Made by a program: the position numbers and the translations under genes. DNA of 19,438 nt, taken from Pseudomonadota bacterium. GTDB taxonomy: Bacteria > Myxococcota_A > Polyangia > Polyangiales > Polyangiaceae. The notes beneath the pieces are model-generated. The model saw only the letters and a program-made list of their open reading frames with translations. It was not told where the DNA came from and did not search any database. Positions 1-7,834 of the stretch are shown here, piece after piece. Location: assembly GCA_023460875.1 (NCBI GenBank), contig JAEWOQ010000515.1:1-19438 (forward strand), in the 5' to 3' direction. Position 1 is the first letter of the stretch, and every line of letters starts with the position of its first letter.

Positions 1-1
1 A

Positions 2-34
2 AACCCGAGCTTGACGGGCGGCGCCCGTGCCTAA
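2..34 (+). CDS. possible C-terminal tail of an upstream gene (5' end outside window)
   Basis: The frame beginning at base 2 reads NPSLTGGARA and then TAA at 32-34. Nine of its ten sense codons end in G or C, like the proven genes here, whereas the other two forward frames look less gene-like. This is only ten codons, so it is a weak call. No family can be assigned, and the edge could equally be intergenic. Confidence 0.25.
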   Translation, partial: NPSLTGGARA

Positions 35-305
35 GGTATCGGGGATGGTCGCCCCCCTGCCGCCCGCCGACACGGCGCGAAGGCCCGCCCGGCGGCATGT
101 CCACGAACGAGTGGTTCATTTGATGGAGCTCCTCACCCAAGTGCTTGCCAAGCAATCTGCAGCGCAGCGTGCCACTAGTTCCGATTGACGTCCATCCAAG
201 ACACCTGGAAGTCGCCCATCCGCGCTCCCCACTCTTCGCCGCATATCCCCTACGCACCGGCCGGCCATGCGACCGGCCATGGGCGCGGCCCTCAATCCCC
301 CTTTC

Positions 306-371
306 TCTCCTGGGGAAACACCATTTTCGACTGCGAATCGATTATCACTCCCGGTCAGCGCACGATTTTTC
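306..371 (+). repeat. upstream element copy 1 (TGGGGAAAC core)
   Basis: This copy contains TCTCC followed by TGGGGAAAC at 311-319, then CC, then TTCGA, and CGATTTTTC at 363-371. The same landmarks recur in the same order at 485-549, about 180 bp downstream. The match is imperfect, with small length differences. The core resembles the GGAAC-type -35 of ECF sigma promoters only loosely, so its role is unknown. Confidence 0.45.
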
Positions 372-484
372 TGCCGACGACGGCCAACGCAGGCCCCCAA
401 GCGCCATTCCTTCAGAGACGCTCCCCAGCGACCAGGCCGCATGGCCAGCAGTCCCCGGCACAGGCGACTTTTCCAAACGAGTTG

Positions 485-549
485 TCTCCCTGGGGAAACG
501 CCGCTTCGATTGACAATGATCAGCCCTCGCGATCCGAAAACGATTGTTC
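485..549 (+). repeat. upstream element copy 2 (TGGGGAAAC core)
   Basis: This copy has TCTCCC, TGGGGAAAC at 491-499, CGCC, TTCGA and then CGATTGTTC at 541-549. It contains a perfect TTGACA at 510-515. It lies about 115 bp before the lipoprotein start at 663, so it is a plausible regulatory or promoter-proximal site. No good -10 hexamer was found at 16-18 bp from the TTGACA. Confidence 0.45.
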
Positions 550-662
550 CGCTGCGGACGCCTGGTGTAAGAGCCAACGGAGTGGCGCCCTGCGCCACCG
601 TCGAGAGGAGCCGAAGGGCCGTGACCCGGACTTCTTCGCGCTACGCGAGGAGAACTCTTATC

Positions 663-1877
663 ATGCGATATCACCGACTCTACGGGTTACTGCTCCTGGG
701 CTCCGCCGCTTTGATTGGCTGCAAAGAGAGCTCTCCGGCGAACAACGAACCTCGAGGCACGGGAGGCATGGGCGGCGCAACCACCGCGGCAGACCTCAGG
801 AAGGGCGAGCGCGGCTCCTCCTGCGACTCGACGAACGACTGCCAGGAAGGGCTCTCCTGCATCGTCACCGCGGGGTGTCCGGCGGGGGTGGCCTGCGCGA
901 ACAAGTCCTGTCAGCCGTCCAACTTCGAGATCCTGGGCACGGGCAAGCAGTGCCAGCTCACGGAGTGCACGACGAAGACGGACTGCTGTGGCGACCTGCC
1001 CGAGGAGCTCCCCGCCAAGTGCGCGGACCGCGACGTGAAGTGCAGCCAGCCGACCTTGCCTGGCTGTGTCGCCACCTCCTGCGCCGACGACACCGCGTGC
1101 AACGGCGGCACCTGCGGCGGCACCTGCTCCCGGGACGGCGCCACCTGCTTGACGAACGACGACTGCGAGCAGGACTCCTGCGATCTGGACACCGGGACGT
1201 GCCGCTTCGGCCTCACCAACTGCAACTTCGACGACGAGTGCCAGCTGGTGAACAGCTGCTCCGTTCCCTACTGCAACTGCGCGAACCCCGCCTACGATCC
1301 CGCGGACGCCATCTGCAGTGACGCGGACTGCCAGGGCGTCTGCGGCTGGACCTGCGCGGAGGAGCGCTGCGTCGCGGACACCTCGTGCAAGATCGACGCG
1401 GACTGCCTCTCCCCGACTCCCTATTGCGGGGACGGCGGCGCCTGTGTGGCGTGCCTCACGAGCGACGACTGCGAGGACGCGGAGTGCGTAGGCGGGCGCT
1501 GCGGTCCCGAGTGCGAGCACGACACCCAGTGCGGCGTCTTCGAGGCCTGCCAGGACGAAAAGTGCGTCTTCGTCGGCTGCCGCACGGACCGAGAGTGCGT
1601 CCTCGGGGCGGCGGCGGGCGCGAGCGGCCCCGCGCAAGATCCGCGGCTCGCCGTCTGCAGCATCGAGGGCGGCGTCGGCACCTGCGTGTACCCCTGCGAG
1701 ATCGACGCCCAGTGCAACCCGACGGAGGTCTGCCTGGGCGGGCGCTGTGAGTACATCGGCTGCGAAACGGACGCGGAGTGCAAGACGATCGCCGGCCTGC
1801 ACAACCGCCCCCTCCCCACCCGGGATCGACCCTGGACCACCTCGGCGATCTGCAAGGCAGAGGCGACGACGCCGTGA
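663..1877 (+). CDS. cysteine-rich lipoprotein (first of a tandem paralogous pair)
   Basis: A 404-residue predicted outer-envelope lipoprotein. The N-terminus has a short basic segment, a Leu/Ala core and the lipobox LIGC with the lipidated Cys at residue 20. A Gly/Thr linker (GTGGMGG) follows. The rest is a string of cysteine-rich knots built of C-x(3-6)-D-C type units, with 54 cysteines besides the lipidated one. This resembles the EGF/Dickkopf-like disulfide-rich repeats common in secreted myxobacterial proteins; the exact family is not certain. The frame is open much further upstream, but ATG 663 is chosen because the signal peptide begins there and AGGAG lies at 648-652, 10 nt upstream. 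The stop overlaps the start of the next gene (GTGA). Its function is unknown; adhesion, binding or a structural surface role are all possible. No catalytic motif is visible. Confidence 0.85.
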   Translation: MRYHRLYGLLLLGSAALIGCKESSPANNEPRGTGGMGGATTAADLRKGERGSSCDSTNDCQEGLSCIVTAGCPAGVACANKSCQPSNFEILGTGKQCQLTECTTKTDCCGDLPEELPAKCADRDVKCSQPTLPGCVATSCADDTACNGGTCGGTCSRDGATCLTNDDCEQDSCDLDTGTCRFGLTNCNFDDECQLVNSCSVPYCNCANPAYDPADAICSDADCQGVCGWTCAEERCVADTSCKIDADCLSPTPYCGDGGACVACLTSDDCEDAECVGGRCGPECEHDTQCGVFEACQDEKCVFVGCRTDRECVLGAAAGASGPAQDPRLAVCSIEGGVGTCVYPCEIDAQCNPTEVCLGGRCEYIGCETDAECKTIAGLHNRPLPTRDRPWTTSAICKAEATTP

Positions 1878-3118
1878 GCCTACCCGGGGCGTCACGGCTC
1901 CCCCTCGACCGGGCGCACCGGCGCGGCGGGAGGGGTCCCCTCCGATCGGCCGCCTGGGCCCTGTCGGCGCTCATCGTTGGAGCCCTCGGCGGGCTCGGGG
2001 GCTGCCGCCGCGAAGCGCCGCCCTCCGCGGACGTCGGCTTCGGAGGCGCGCCCGCGCTGGACTCCGTCGCCGGTGTCCGGCGCAGCGAGATCGGCGCTGG
2101 CTGCGCCGTGAAGAACGACTGCGCGGAGGGCTCCTCCTGCATCCGGGGCGTGTGCCAGCCGGTGAGCTTCCCGTTCTCCTCCAGCGCCAAGGAGTGCTTC
2201 CAGATCGACTGCGCCGTCACCGCAGACTGCTGTGGCGCGGGCAGCCCCACCGAGCTCCCAGAGCAGTGCCGTCACCGCGGCGCCAAGTGTCTGGACACGC
2301 TCCCTGGGTGCACCGCGCGCCCCTGCACCCGCTCGAGCGACTGCGGCGGAGGTGGCGTGTGCACGGGCAGCTGCTCCGTCTCTTCTGGGGAGTGTACGGG
2401 GGGCGCCGATTGCCTCGCGAACAAGTGCGTCGCGGGGAGCTGCACCCTCGACTTCACCTCGTGCCGCGCCGACGCGGACTGCGTGCCGAACACCTGCGTG
2501 ATGGGCTCCTGCGCTTGCGAGAACCCGTCCTTCGATCCGGCGGATCCCGTCTGCAGCGATCCGGCCTGCGCGGAGCTGTGCCTGTGGTCCTGTGAGGAGT
2601 CCCGCTGCGTGCTCCCCTCCCGGTGCACGAGCGACGACGAGTGCTTCGGGGTGACGCCGCACTGCGTGGGCGGGAGCTGCGCCCAGTGCACGTCGGAGCG
2701 CGACTGCTCCTTCGACAAGACGTGCATCGACGGGCGCTGCGAGACCCGCTGCGAAGACGACACTCACTGCCCGCTGTTCGAGGCGTGTCACGCCGGCGAG
2801 TGCATCTACGTCGGCTGCCGCTCGGATCGCGAGTGCACCCTCATCCCCGCCGTCGAGCTCCTGGGGCATGAGCAGGGCCTCGATCCGCGGCTGCTGCGCT
2901 GCAACACGGAGCGGGGCGTGGGCCGCTGCATCATCCCGTGTCAGACGGACGCCCAGTGCCCGCCCACGGAGGTCTGCGAGGGCGGAGCCTGCCGCTACAT
3001 CGGCTGTGAGCAGGACGCGGAGTGCAAGACGATCACCGGCCTGCACGACCAGACCCGGTCCCCCGAGCAACCTTGGATCCCCCAGGTGGAGTGTCGCGCG
3101 GCGCTGTCGACGCGGTAG
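1874..3118 (+). CDS. cysteine-rich lipoprotein (second of the pair)
   Basis: A 414-residue paralogue of the preceding protein. The start is GTG 1874, which overlaps the upstream TGA in a 4-base GTGA, implying translational coupling and one operon. An unusually long Arg-rich n-region (about 24 residues) precedes the hydrophobic core and the lipobox LGGC, with Cys at residue 44. The mature part aligns with its neighbour along its whole length. All 52 of its non-lipid cysteines have a counterpart, and both end in a segment of the form YIGCExDAECKTI. The first protein has one extra cysteine pair near its N-terminus. The function is unknown. A frame also exists upstream of 1874, inside the first gene, but it lacks a signal peptide and is not used. 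Confidence 0.82.
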   Translation: MSLPGASRLPLDRAHRRGGRGPLRSAAWALSALIVGALGGLGGCRREAPPSADVGFGGAPALDSVAGVRRSEIGAGCAVKNDCAEGSSCIRGVCQPVSFPFSSSAKECFQIDCAVTADCCGAGSPTELPEQCRHRGAKCLDTLPGCTARPCTRSSDCGGGGVCTGSCSVSSGECTGGADCLANKCVAGSCTLDFTSCRADADCVPNTCVMGSCACENPSFDPADPVCSDPACAELCLWSCEESRCVLPSRCTSDDECFGVTPHCVGGSCAQCTSERDCSFDKTCIDGRCETRCEDDTHCPLFEACHAGECIYVGCRSDRECTLIPAVELLGHEQGLDPRLLRCNTERGVGRCIIPCQTDAQCPPTEVCEGGACRYIGCEQDAECKTITGLHDQTRSPEQPWIPQVECRAALSTR

Positions 3119-3133
3119 CGCCGTGAAGGCCGC

Positions 3134-4828
3134 TCAACGCTGGCTGCGCCGCCGCCCCCCCGCCAGATCCGGCCGCTGCCGCTCGGCGCTCGGCGGCGCG
3201 TGGACCCGATCCCAAGCACGTCGCTGCAGGACCTCTGCTCCCTCCGAGCCGGGCGCCCGGCGCCAGGGCGCCTCGTCCCGAGCGGAGGCGGCCACGCGGC
3301 GCCCCCTCTTCGCGATCTCGTAATCCGAGGCCTCGACGGCCTCCTCCATCCTGGAGAAGCGCGCCTGAGCCACGCCGTCGAGGCTCACCTCCCAGACCTT
3401 GCCCCGGGACGCTCGGCGCAACACGAGGAGCTCTCCGACGCGCCCAGGTGCGCGCTCGAAGTGGAGCCCCACCCCGTGCCTCCCGAGGGAGAACCACGCG
3501 TTGTGGGAGATGGCTTGGACCTCCGCGTCCGTGCGCAGGGTCAGCGGATCGAAGCTGGCCGCCCGCTCTTGGATCTCCGAGAGGGTGACCGCCCCCGCCT
3601 CGAGCTCGAAGCCAGGTCGATCGAGCTGGATCTCCTGCCAGACGTGGCGGGCGACGCGCACGTCTTCTCCCTGCAGGTCGACGTCCCGCGGGACCCCGAA
3701 CAAAGACGGCAGCGTGCACAGCTCGAGAGACGCGAGGTCGACGAAATCGAGCACGAGGCAGTCCTTCTTCCCCGGCGCCAGCCGGGTGCCGCGCCCGACG
3801 CACTGCGCGTACAGGCCCGCGGAGCGCGTCGGTCGCGCCATGGCCACGCAGGACACCTCCGGATCGTCGAAGCCCTCCGTCAGCACCCCGACGTTCGTGA
3901 GCACTTGCAGCTGCCCGCTGCGGAACGCGGCCAGCTCCGCCGCGCGACGCTCCTGGGCCATCGCCCCGTGCACGAGCCCTGCTGATACGCCGATGGCGTT
4001 GAGGGCCTGGGCCAGGTGACGGGCGTGGCGGACCGTGACGCAGAAGGCGACCGTCCTCCGATCGCGCGCCAGCTCCTGGATCGACCGGGCGACGAGGGCG
4101 TTGCGCTCCTCGATGTCCACGGCCTCGGCCAGCTCCTCTTCCGGGAAGTCGAGCCCTCCGCCGCCGATGCGGCGCAGATCCGCGTTGGTGGAGACGCGGA
4201 AGCCCCGCAGCGGGACGAGGAAGCCCGCGTCGATCAGATCCGGCAAGCTGCGCGAATAGACGATCTCTTCGAAGGCGACGTCGAGCCCGCGCCCGTCGCC
4301 CCGCGCCGTGGTCGCCGTGAAGCCGAGCAGCGTCCCCGTCCATTCCGCGTCGAAGGCCCCCAGCTGCCGCAGCACCCGCAGGTTGTCCTCCGCAGCGGCG
4401 TGGTGGCACTCGTCGTAGACGATCAGACCCAGATCGCGGCCGCGCACCACCCGCGCCAGCCGCTCCTCGTGCAGGGATCGGATCGAGGCGACCAACACCC
4501 GCGCCTCCCGCGGCGCGCGCTCACTGCCCCGCTCGATCGCGACCAGCGGCGAGCCAGGCTCCTCGCCCAAGGCGGCCGCCAGCTTGTCCCGGGCCTGAGT
4601 GAGCAGCTCCTCTCGGTGGGCCAGCACCAGCACCTGCCGCTTGGCCATCCGGGCCAGGGCCGCGAAGATCACCGTCTTCCCCGCGCCGGTCGGCAGGCAC
4701 ACGACCATGCGTCGCACACCGCGGCGCCGCGCCGACAGCACGGCGGCGATCGCCTCACTCTGATACGCCCGCAGCGTGGGCGCGCCCGTGACCTTGGCTC
4801 CTTCCTTGGCTCCTGATCCGCTCGCCAT
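3134..4828 (-). CDS. superfamily II DEAD/DEAH-box helicase (SSL2/RecQ-like ATP-dependent helicase)
   Basis: A 564-residue ATP-driven nucleic-acid helicase, expected to be cytoplasmic. Visible motifs in order: Walker A PTGAGKT (46-52), motif II DECH (139-142), motif III TAT (171-173), motif V LTEGFDDP (316-323) and motif VI QCVGRGTRL (342-350) with the arginine finger. This is the COG1061-type layout of two RecA-like domains. About 190 residues follow that match no domain I can name, and the last 60 are Arg/Ala-rich and probably disordered. ATG 4828 is preceded by no clear ribosome site but by TAGCGT 9 nt upstream, suggesting a leaderless transcript. The gene converges on the cysteine-rich operon with a 15-bp gap and is divergent from the nitroreductase-like gene. 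Its substrate (DNA or RNA) and pathway cannot be told from the sequence. Confidence 0.9.
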   Translation of the reverse strand: MASGSGAKEGAKVTGAPTLRAYQSEAIAAVLSARRRGVRRMVVCLPTGAGKTVIFAALARMAKRQVLVLAHREELLTQARDKLAAALGEEPGSPLVAIERGSERAPREARVLVASIRSLHEERLARVVRGRDLGLIVYDECHHAAAEDNLRVLRQLGAFDAEWTGTLLGFTATTARGDGRGLDVAFEEIVYSRSLPDLIDAGFLVPLRGFRVSTNADLRRIGGGGLDFPEEELAEAVDIEERNALVARSIQELARDRRTVAFCVTVRHARHLAQALNAIGVSAGLVHGAMAQERRAAELAAFRSGQLQVLTNVGVLTEGFDDPEVSCVAMARPTRSAGLYAQCVGRGTRLAPGKKDCLVLDFVDLASLELCTLPSLFGVPRDVDLQGEDVRVARHVWQEIQLDRPGFELEAGAVTLSEIQERAASFDPLTLRTDAEVQAISHNAWFSLGRHGVGLHFERAPGRVGELLVLRRASRGKVWEVSLDGVAQARFSRMEEAVEASDYEIAKRGRRVAASARDEAPWRRAPGSEGAEVLQRRAWDRVHAPPSAERQRPDLAGGRRRSQR

Positions 4829-4837
4829 CGGGCCCCC

Positions 4838-4843
4838 ACGCTA
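4838..4843 (-). promoter_or_regulatory. -10-like hexamer of the helicase gene
   Basis: Read on the minus strand this is TAGCGT, inside GCTAGCGT, and it ends 9 nt before ATG 4828. A transcript starting about 7 nt downstream would have almost no leader. No TTG-type -35 lies at the expected distance. Confidence 0.4.
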
Positions 4844-4902
4844 GCAAATCGGAGGCGCTCCGCCCTCGGAGGCCCGCCCGAAGCGTCAGAGCGCTTGGCA
4901 CT

Positions 4903-4938
4903 GAACCGGGCACCGAAGCGGGCACCGAAGCGGCCCAT
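4903..4938. repeat. 12-bp tandem repeat, about 3 copies
   Basis: The units are GAACCGGGCACC (4903-4914), GAAGCGGGCACC (4915-4926) and a diverged GAAGCGGCCCAT (4927-4938). They sit between the divergent helicase and nitroreductase-like genes. No gene-like frame with normal codon use covers them. Confidence 0.7.
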
Positions 4939-4966
4939 TGAACCGCGTCCCGTCGGAGGCGCACCT

Positions 4967-5000
4967 TATCGTCGGCGCGCCTCCGGCCGCTCCCCGGAGG
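4967..5000 (+). promoter_or_regulatory. possible -10 and leader hairpin of the nitroreductase-like gene
   Basis: TATCGT at 4967-4972 is a -10-like hexamer. It is followed by a perfect 7-bp inverted repeat, CCTCCGG (4980-4986) and CCGGAGG (4994-5000), with a 7-nt loop. The right arm contains GGAGG, the only strong Shine-Dalgarno-like sequence before ATG 5020, so the hairpin could hide it. The 19-nt spacing from GGAGG to the ATG is too long for a normal ribosome site, which weakens that reading. Confidence 0.35.
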
Positions 5001-5019
5001 ATCGACGACGCGGTGCCCC

Positions 5020-6390
5020 ATGAACGAGAGCGACGCCCGACCTGGCCTGCACACCGTCCTGGACTTTCCTTTGTTGGAGGCCCTGCTGGGGCGCCGATCC
5101 CGGCGCTTCTTCCGGGGCGCCCGCATCCCCGATGGCGTCTTCGCCTACGACTCGCGTCACCCGCCGCTCCCCTTGAGCGAGCTGGAGACGCTCCTGGTGG
5201 CGGGCGCCTGCGGCGGGAGCACCGGCTGGCAAGACCTGATCTATCGGGCGGATCGCTACGCCCCCCACCTCTCCAACTACGCCGGGGCCGCGGGCGGGCG
5301 CACGTTCCCCTCCGCCGCTGGCTTCCACACCAGCCAGATCTTCTTCACCGACGACACGGGCGTCTACCTGCTCGACAACCGCGACGCGCCGCCGGACGTC
5401 GAGCGAGGCGCCCCCGCCCTCGACGACCTGGTCGCGGGCCTGCGCAGGCGCGTCCGCAAGCTCCAAGACGGTCGGCTCCGCTTGCCTCCCCAGGTCCCCT
5501 ACGTCGAGGCCCACAACACCTGGGTGGTCAACCACCCCGGCACCCTGCTCGTGAGCCCCGTCGGCGATCTGGCCCAGCACGTGCTCCTGGTGATCTGTTA
5601 TCTGCTGCAGAACGGCTACGTGCTCACCGACGACGTCCACCGCCGCGCCATCCCCGGCATCGAGCGGTTCCGGGGCATCGTCGACGTGGAGGCCGCCTGG
5701 CCCCTGAGCTTCGTCGAGCAGTGGTGCATGGCCGAGCTCACCGTGGAGCTGGGCACCAGCTGCTACGCCGGGATGCTGCTGCTCCAGGCGATGGGCCTGG
5801 GAGGCTGGATGTTCAATGGCATCGACCCCTTCTGCTTTCTGGGTGCCAGCGGCGAGGCGGCAGCCCCCGGCCTCGGCTTCCGTTACGACGTCGACGAGCG
5901 CTGGCCCACCCCCAACCCGACGGGCCTGCCCGGGGTGATGGAAGGCTTCTGCCCGCCTCACTACGAGCACATGGAGCAGGCCGTCGACGCCCTCTGCGAG
6001 CGGAAGTTCGGCCCAGGGGGCCCCTTCAGCCCGCAGACCCCCGGCCCCTGGAGGGGCTCCGCGCGGGTGCGCGGGGCTGCGCCGCCGCACGACGCAGCCT
6101 TCCGCGAGTGCGTCGCCCTGCAGGCCCAGTACGTCTTCGACACATTCGGTCGGTTCCCGGCCACCGTGCCCTCCATCTTCGTGATCCAGCACCTGCAGGC
6201 GCACCACCTGGATCTGGAGTTCTACGATCGCTTCTACGAACCGGGCGCGTACCTCCCCAGCCACGCCCACCACATGGATCTCTGGCACCCCGGTGGACCC
6301 GACGCGCACGCCGCCGGAGACCGCTCTGGACACGCCCCCTCGAGACACCCCTCGGCAGAGGGAGCGCCTCGCCCGCCACGTGACTCATGA
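5020..6390 (+). CDS. nitroreductase-fold protein (SagB/ThcOx-like oxidoreductase relative)
   Basis: A 456-residue protein, probably an FMN-dependent oxidoreductase relative in the cytoplasm. The N-terminal LLGRRSRRFF resembles the phosphate-binding RRSxRxF start of nitroreductases. The family-like LPLSELETLL, a GGSTG loop and a later helix of the form MLLLQAMGLGGW agree. The predicted fold continues to about residue 420, with His-rich motifs (HLQAHH, SHAHHMDLWH). The last 30 residues are low-complexity and use codons less like the rest of the gene. The length is about twice that of a simple nitroreductase, so SagB-type or duplicated architecture is possible. No thiopeptide or azoline precursor or cyclodehydratase gene is nearby. 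ATG 5020 is the only start in frame. The substrate is unknown. Confidence 0.6.
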   Translation: MNESDARPGLHTVLDFPLLEALLGRRSRRFFRGARIPDGVFAYDSRHPPLPLSELETLLVAGACGGSTGWQDLIYRADRYAPHLSNYAGAAGGRTFPSAAGFHTSQIFFTDDTGVYLLDNRDAPPDVERGAPALDDLVAGLRRRVRKLQDGRLRLPPQVPYVEAHNTWVVNHPGTLLVSPVGDLAQHVLLVICYLLQNGYVLTDDVHRRAIPGIERFRGIVDVEAAWPLSFVEQWCMAELTVELGTSCYAGMLLLQAMGLGGWMFNGIDPFCFLGASGEAAAPGLGFRYDVDERWPTPNPTGLPGVMEGFCPPHYEHMEQAVDALCERKFGPGGPFSPQTPGPWRGSARVRGAAPPHDAAFRECVALQAQYVFDTFGRFPATVPSIFVIQHLQAHHLDLEFYDRFYEPGAYLPSHAHHMDLWHPGGPDAHAAGDRSGHAPSRHPSAEGAPRPPRDS

Positions 6391-6442
6391 TGGAGCGACG
6401 CCGCGGAGGCTGACGGGCGAGCGGCTGTTCAGCGACCCCGCT

Positions 6443-7459
6443 TCAGGGCCGCTCCGTGTCGGGGGAGAACACCACGACCCGATCCCGCCCCTGCGCCTTG
6501 GCCTCGTAGAGGGCGCGGTCGGCGGCCCTGAGCAGCGCCGCCTCGTAGTCCGCGTTCGAACACTCCGCGGTGAGCCCGAGCCCGCTGGTGGCGCTCACGC
6601 CCACGCTCAACGTCTGTCTCCCCGCCACGGAGCCCGCCTCCGTGCGCTCGCGGAAGATCGTCCGCAGCCGGTTGGCGAGCTCCTCGGCCCGCTCGAGGGG
6701 CGTGTCGGGGCACAACACGACGAACTCCTCCCCTCCATACCGAAAGGCCAGATCCGTCGGGCGCACGACCTCGTCGAGCACCTGGCTCAGCCCCGCGATC
6801 ACGATGTCCCCGACGTCGTGGCCGTGGGTGTCGTTCACCCGCTTGAAGTGATCGATGTCCATCATCAAGGCGCACAGGGGCCCCCCGCCGCTCAGGGCCT
6901 CCTCGACCTGCTCCGCCAGCTGCTCCTCCAGGCTGCGCCGGTTCAGCAGACCGGTGAGGTTGTCGATGCTGGCGAGCTGCGCCAAGCGCCGCGTGCGCAC
7001 CTCCAGGGCGTGGGTCAGCCGTCGGATCCGCAGCATGGCCATCAAGCGGATCTTCAGCTCCAGCTCGTCCACCGGCTTCGTCATCAGGTCGTCGCCGCCG
7101 CTCTCGATGGCGCGGAGGCGGGTCGCCGAGTCCTTGAGCGCGGTGAGGAAGACCACGGGAACATAGCTGGTGGCGCGCTGCCGCAGCATGGTGGTCAGCT
7201 TGAAGCCGTCCACGGTCGGCATCACCGCGTCCATCAGCACGAGGTCGATGTCCTCCTTGGCGAACGTCTCGATGGCCTCCGTCCAGGAGTTCGCGATGAA
7301 GGTCTGGTGGCCCTCGTTCTCCACCATCAAACCCACCATCCTGCTGGACAGCTTGTCGTCATCGACGATGAGCACGTTGGCGCGCCCTCGATGACTCGAA
7401 ATGGGCGAAATGCTGGACGCGACCCGCGTCGTCCCTGCCCGCTCAGCGCGGCTCTTCAA
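6443..7459 (-). CDS. response regulator with GGDEF diguanylate cyclase domain (PleD-like)
   Basis: A 338-residue cytoplasmic two-component output protein that makes cyclic di-GMP from two GTP. The receiver domain (about 27-145) shows the acidic pocket DDD (33-35), phospho-acceptor Asp77 in MDAVMP, Thr106 and Lys128. The GGDEF domain (about 163-332) has the metal-binding MDIDHFK near 200-206, the active-site signature GGEEF (242-246) and an intact inhibitory I-site RPTD (233-236), so product feedback inhibition is expected. There is no separate histidine kinase gene here. The start is TTG 7459, the only upstream codon that leaves a few residues before the receiver; a GTG at residue 29 would remove its first strand. 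It converges on the nitroreductase-like gene with a 52-bp gap. Confidence 0.92.
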   Translation of the reverse strand: MKSRAERAGTTRVASSISPISSHRGRANVLIVDDDKLSSRMVGLMVENEGHQTFIANSWTEAIETFAKEDIDLVLMDAVMPTVDGFKLTTMLRQRATSYVPVVFLTALKDSATRLRAIESGGDDLMTKPVDELELKIRLMAMLRIRRLTHALEVRTRRLAQLASIDNLTGLLNRRSLEEQLAEQVEEALSGGGPLCALMMDIDHFKRVNDTHGHDVGDIVIAGLSQVLDEVVRPTDLAFRYGGEEFVVLCPDTPLERAEELANRLRTIFRERTEAGSVAGRQTLSVGVSATSGLGLTAECSNADYEAALLRAADRALYEAKAQGRDRVVVFSPDTERP

Positions 7460-7613
7460 GAGGCGTCACCCACGTCGAACTAGATCCTGGCACGACCGCC
7501 CGGAGGGAAGTCTCTCCTTCCATCGTATCACAGAGAGCCCCGACCGATCTCAGCAGACCACCAAGCCGCGCGAACCATGTCGCCGCCCCACACACCTCCA
7601 ACGACCTCTCCTC

Positions 7614-7678
7614 TGGTCCCCGCGCGTGGTCCCCGCGCCTGGTCCCCGCGCGTGGTCCCCGCTCGTGGTCCCCGCTGG
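7614..7678. repeat. 13-bp minisatellite, 5 copies
   Basis: The unit is TGGTCCCCGC plus three variable bases, such as GCG or TCG. It starts at 7614, 7627, 7640, 7653 and 7666 with an exact 13-bp period. Two further copies of the TGGTCCCCGC core occur at 7737 and 7808, inside the adjoining 71-bp repeat. Confidence 0.85.
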
Positions 7679-7834
7679 TCCTCTGAATCGAGCTCATACT
7701 CGTCAGCGTTTTCCACCTGGCGGAGGACTCTCCTCTGGTCCCCGCTCAATCCTCTGAATCGAGCTCATACTCGTCAGCGTATTCCACCTGGCGGAGGACT
7801 CTCCTCTGGTCCCCGCTCGGTCCTCCGAATCGAG
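7677..7834. repeat. 71-bp tandem repeat, about 2.2 copies
   Basis: Copy 1 is 7677-7747, copy 2 is 7748-7818, and a partial third is 7819-7834. The landmark TCCTCTGAATCGAG starts at 7679 and 7750 and, as TCCTCCGAATCGAG, at 7821. Copies 1 and 2 differ at only a few bases, so the duplication is recent. Each unit contains the core of the 13-bp repeat. Confidence 0.85.

Larger units (their letters stand above)
35..662. other. gene-free leader region upstream of the cysteine-rich lipoprotein pair
   Basis: Open frames cross this stretch on both strands, but none has the strong G/C third-position bias or a recognisable protein family, and they overlap one another. The stretch is less GC-rich than the genes. 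It holds a duplicated element with a TGGGGAAAC core (306-371 and 485-549), a perfect -35-like TTGACA at 510-515 without a convincing -10 partner, and a GC-rich inverted repeat near 259-280. It probably carries the promoter and upstream regulatory sites for the gene at 663, which is inference. Confidence 0.5.

Noticed and set aside
116..598. Minus-strand frame in the upstream leader
   Set aside because: It has no strong G/C third-position bias, no recognisable family, and overlaps several equally poor frames.
687..3070. Long minus-strand frames opposite both cysteine-rich lipoproteins
   Set aside because: They are antisense frames kept open by high-GC codon use; their proteins are low-complexity Ala/Gly/Arg/Val with no motif, whereas the plus strand has signal peptides and ordered cysteines.
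5020..6390. A peptide-modifying (azoline-forming) gene cluster centred on the nitroreductase-like gene
   Set aside because: No precursor peptide, cyclodehydratase or exporter gene is nearby; neighbours are a helicase and a diguanylate cyclase.
7677..7834. CRISPR-like array with 71-bp period
   Set aside because: The whole unit is repeated, including what would be the spacer, there are only about two copies, and no cas gene is present.
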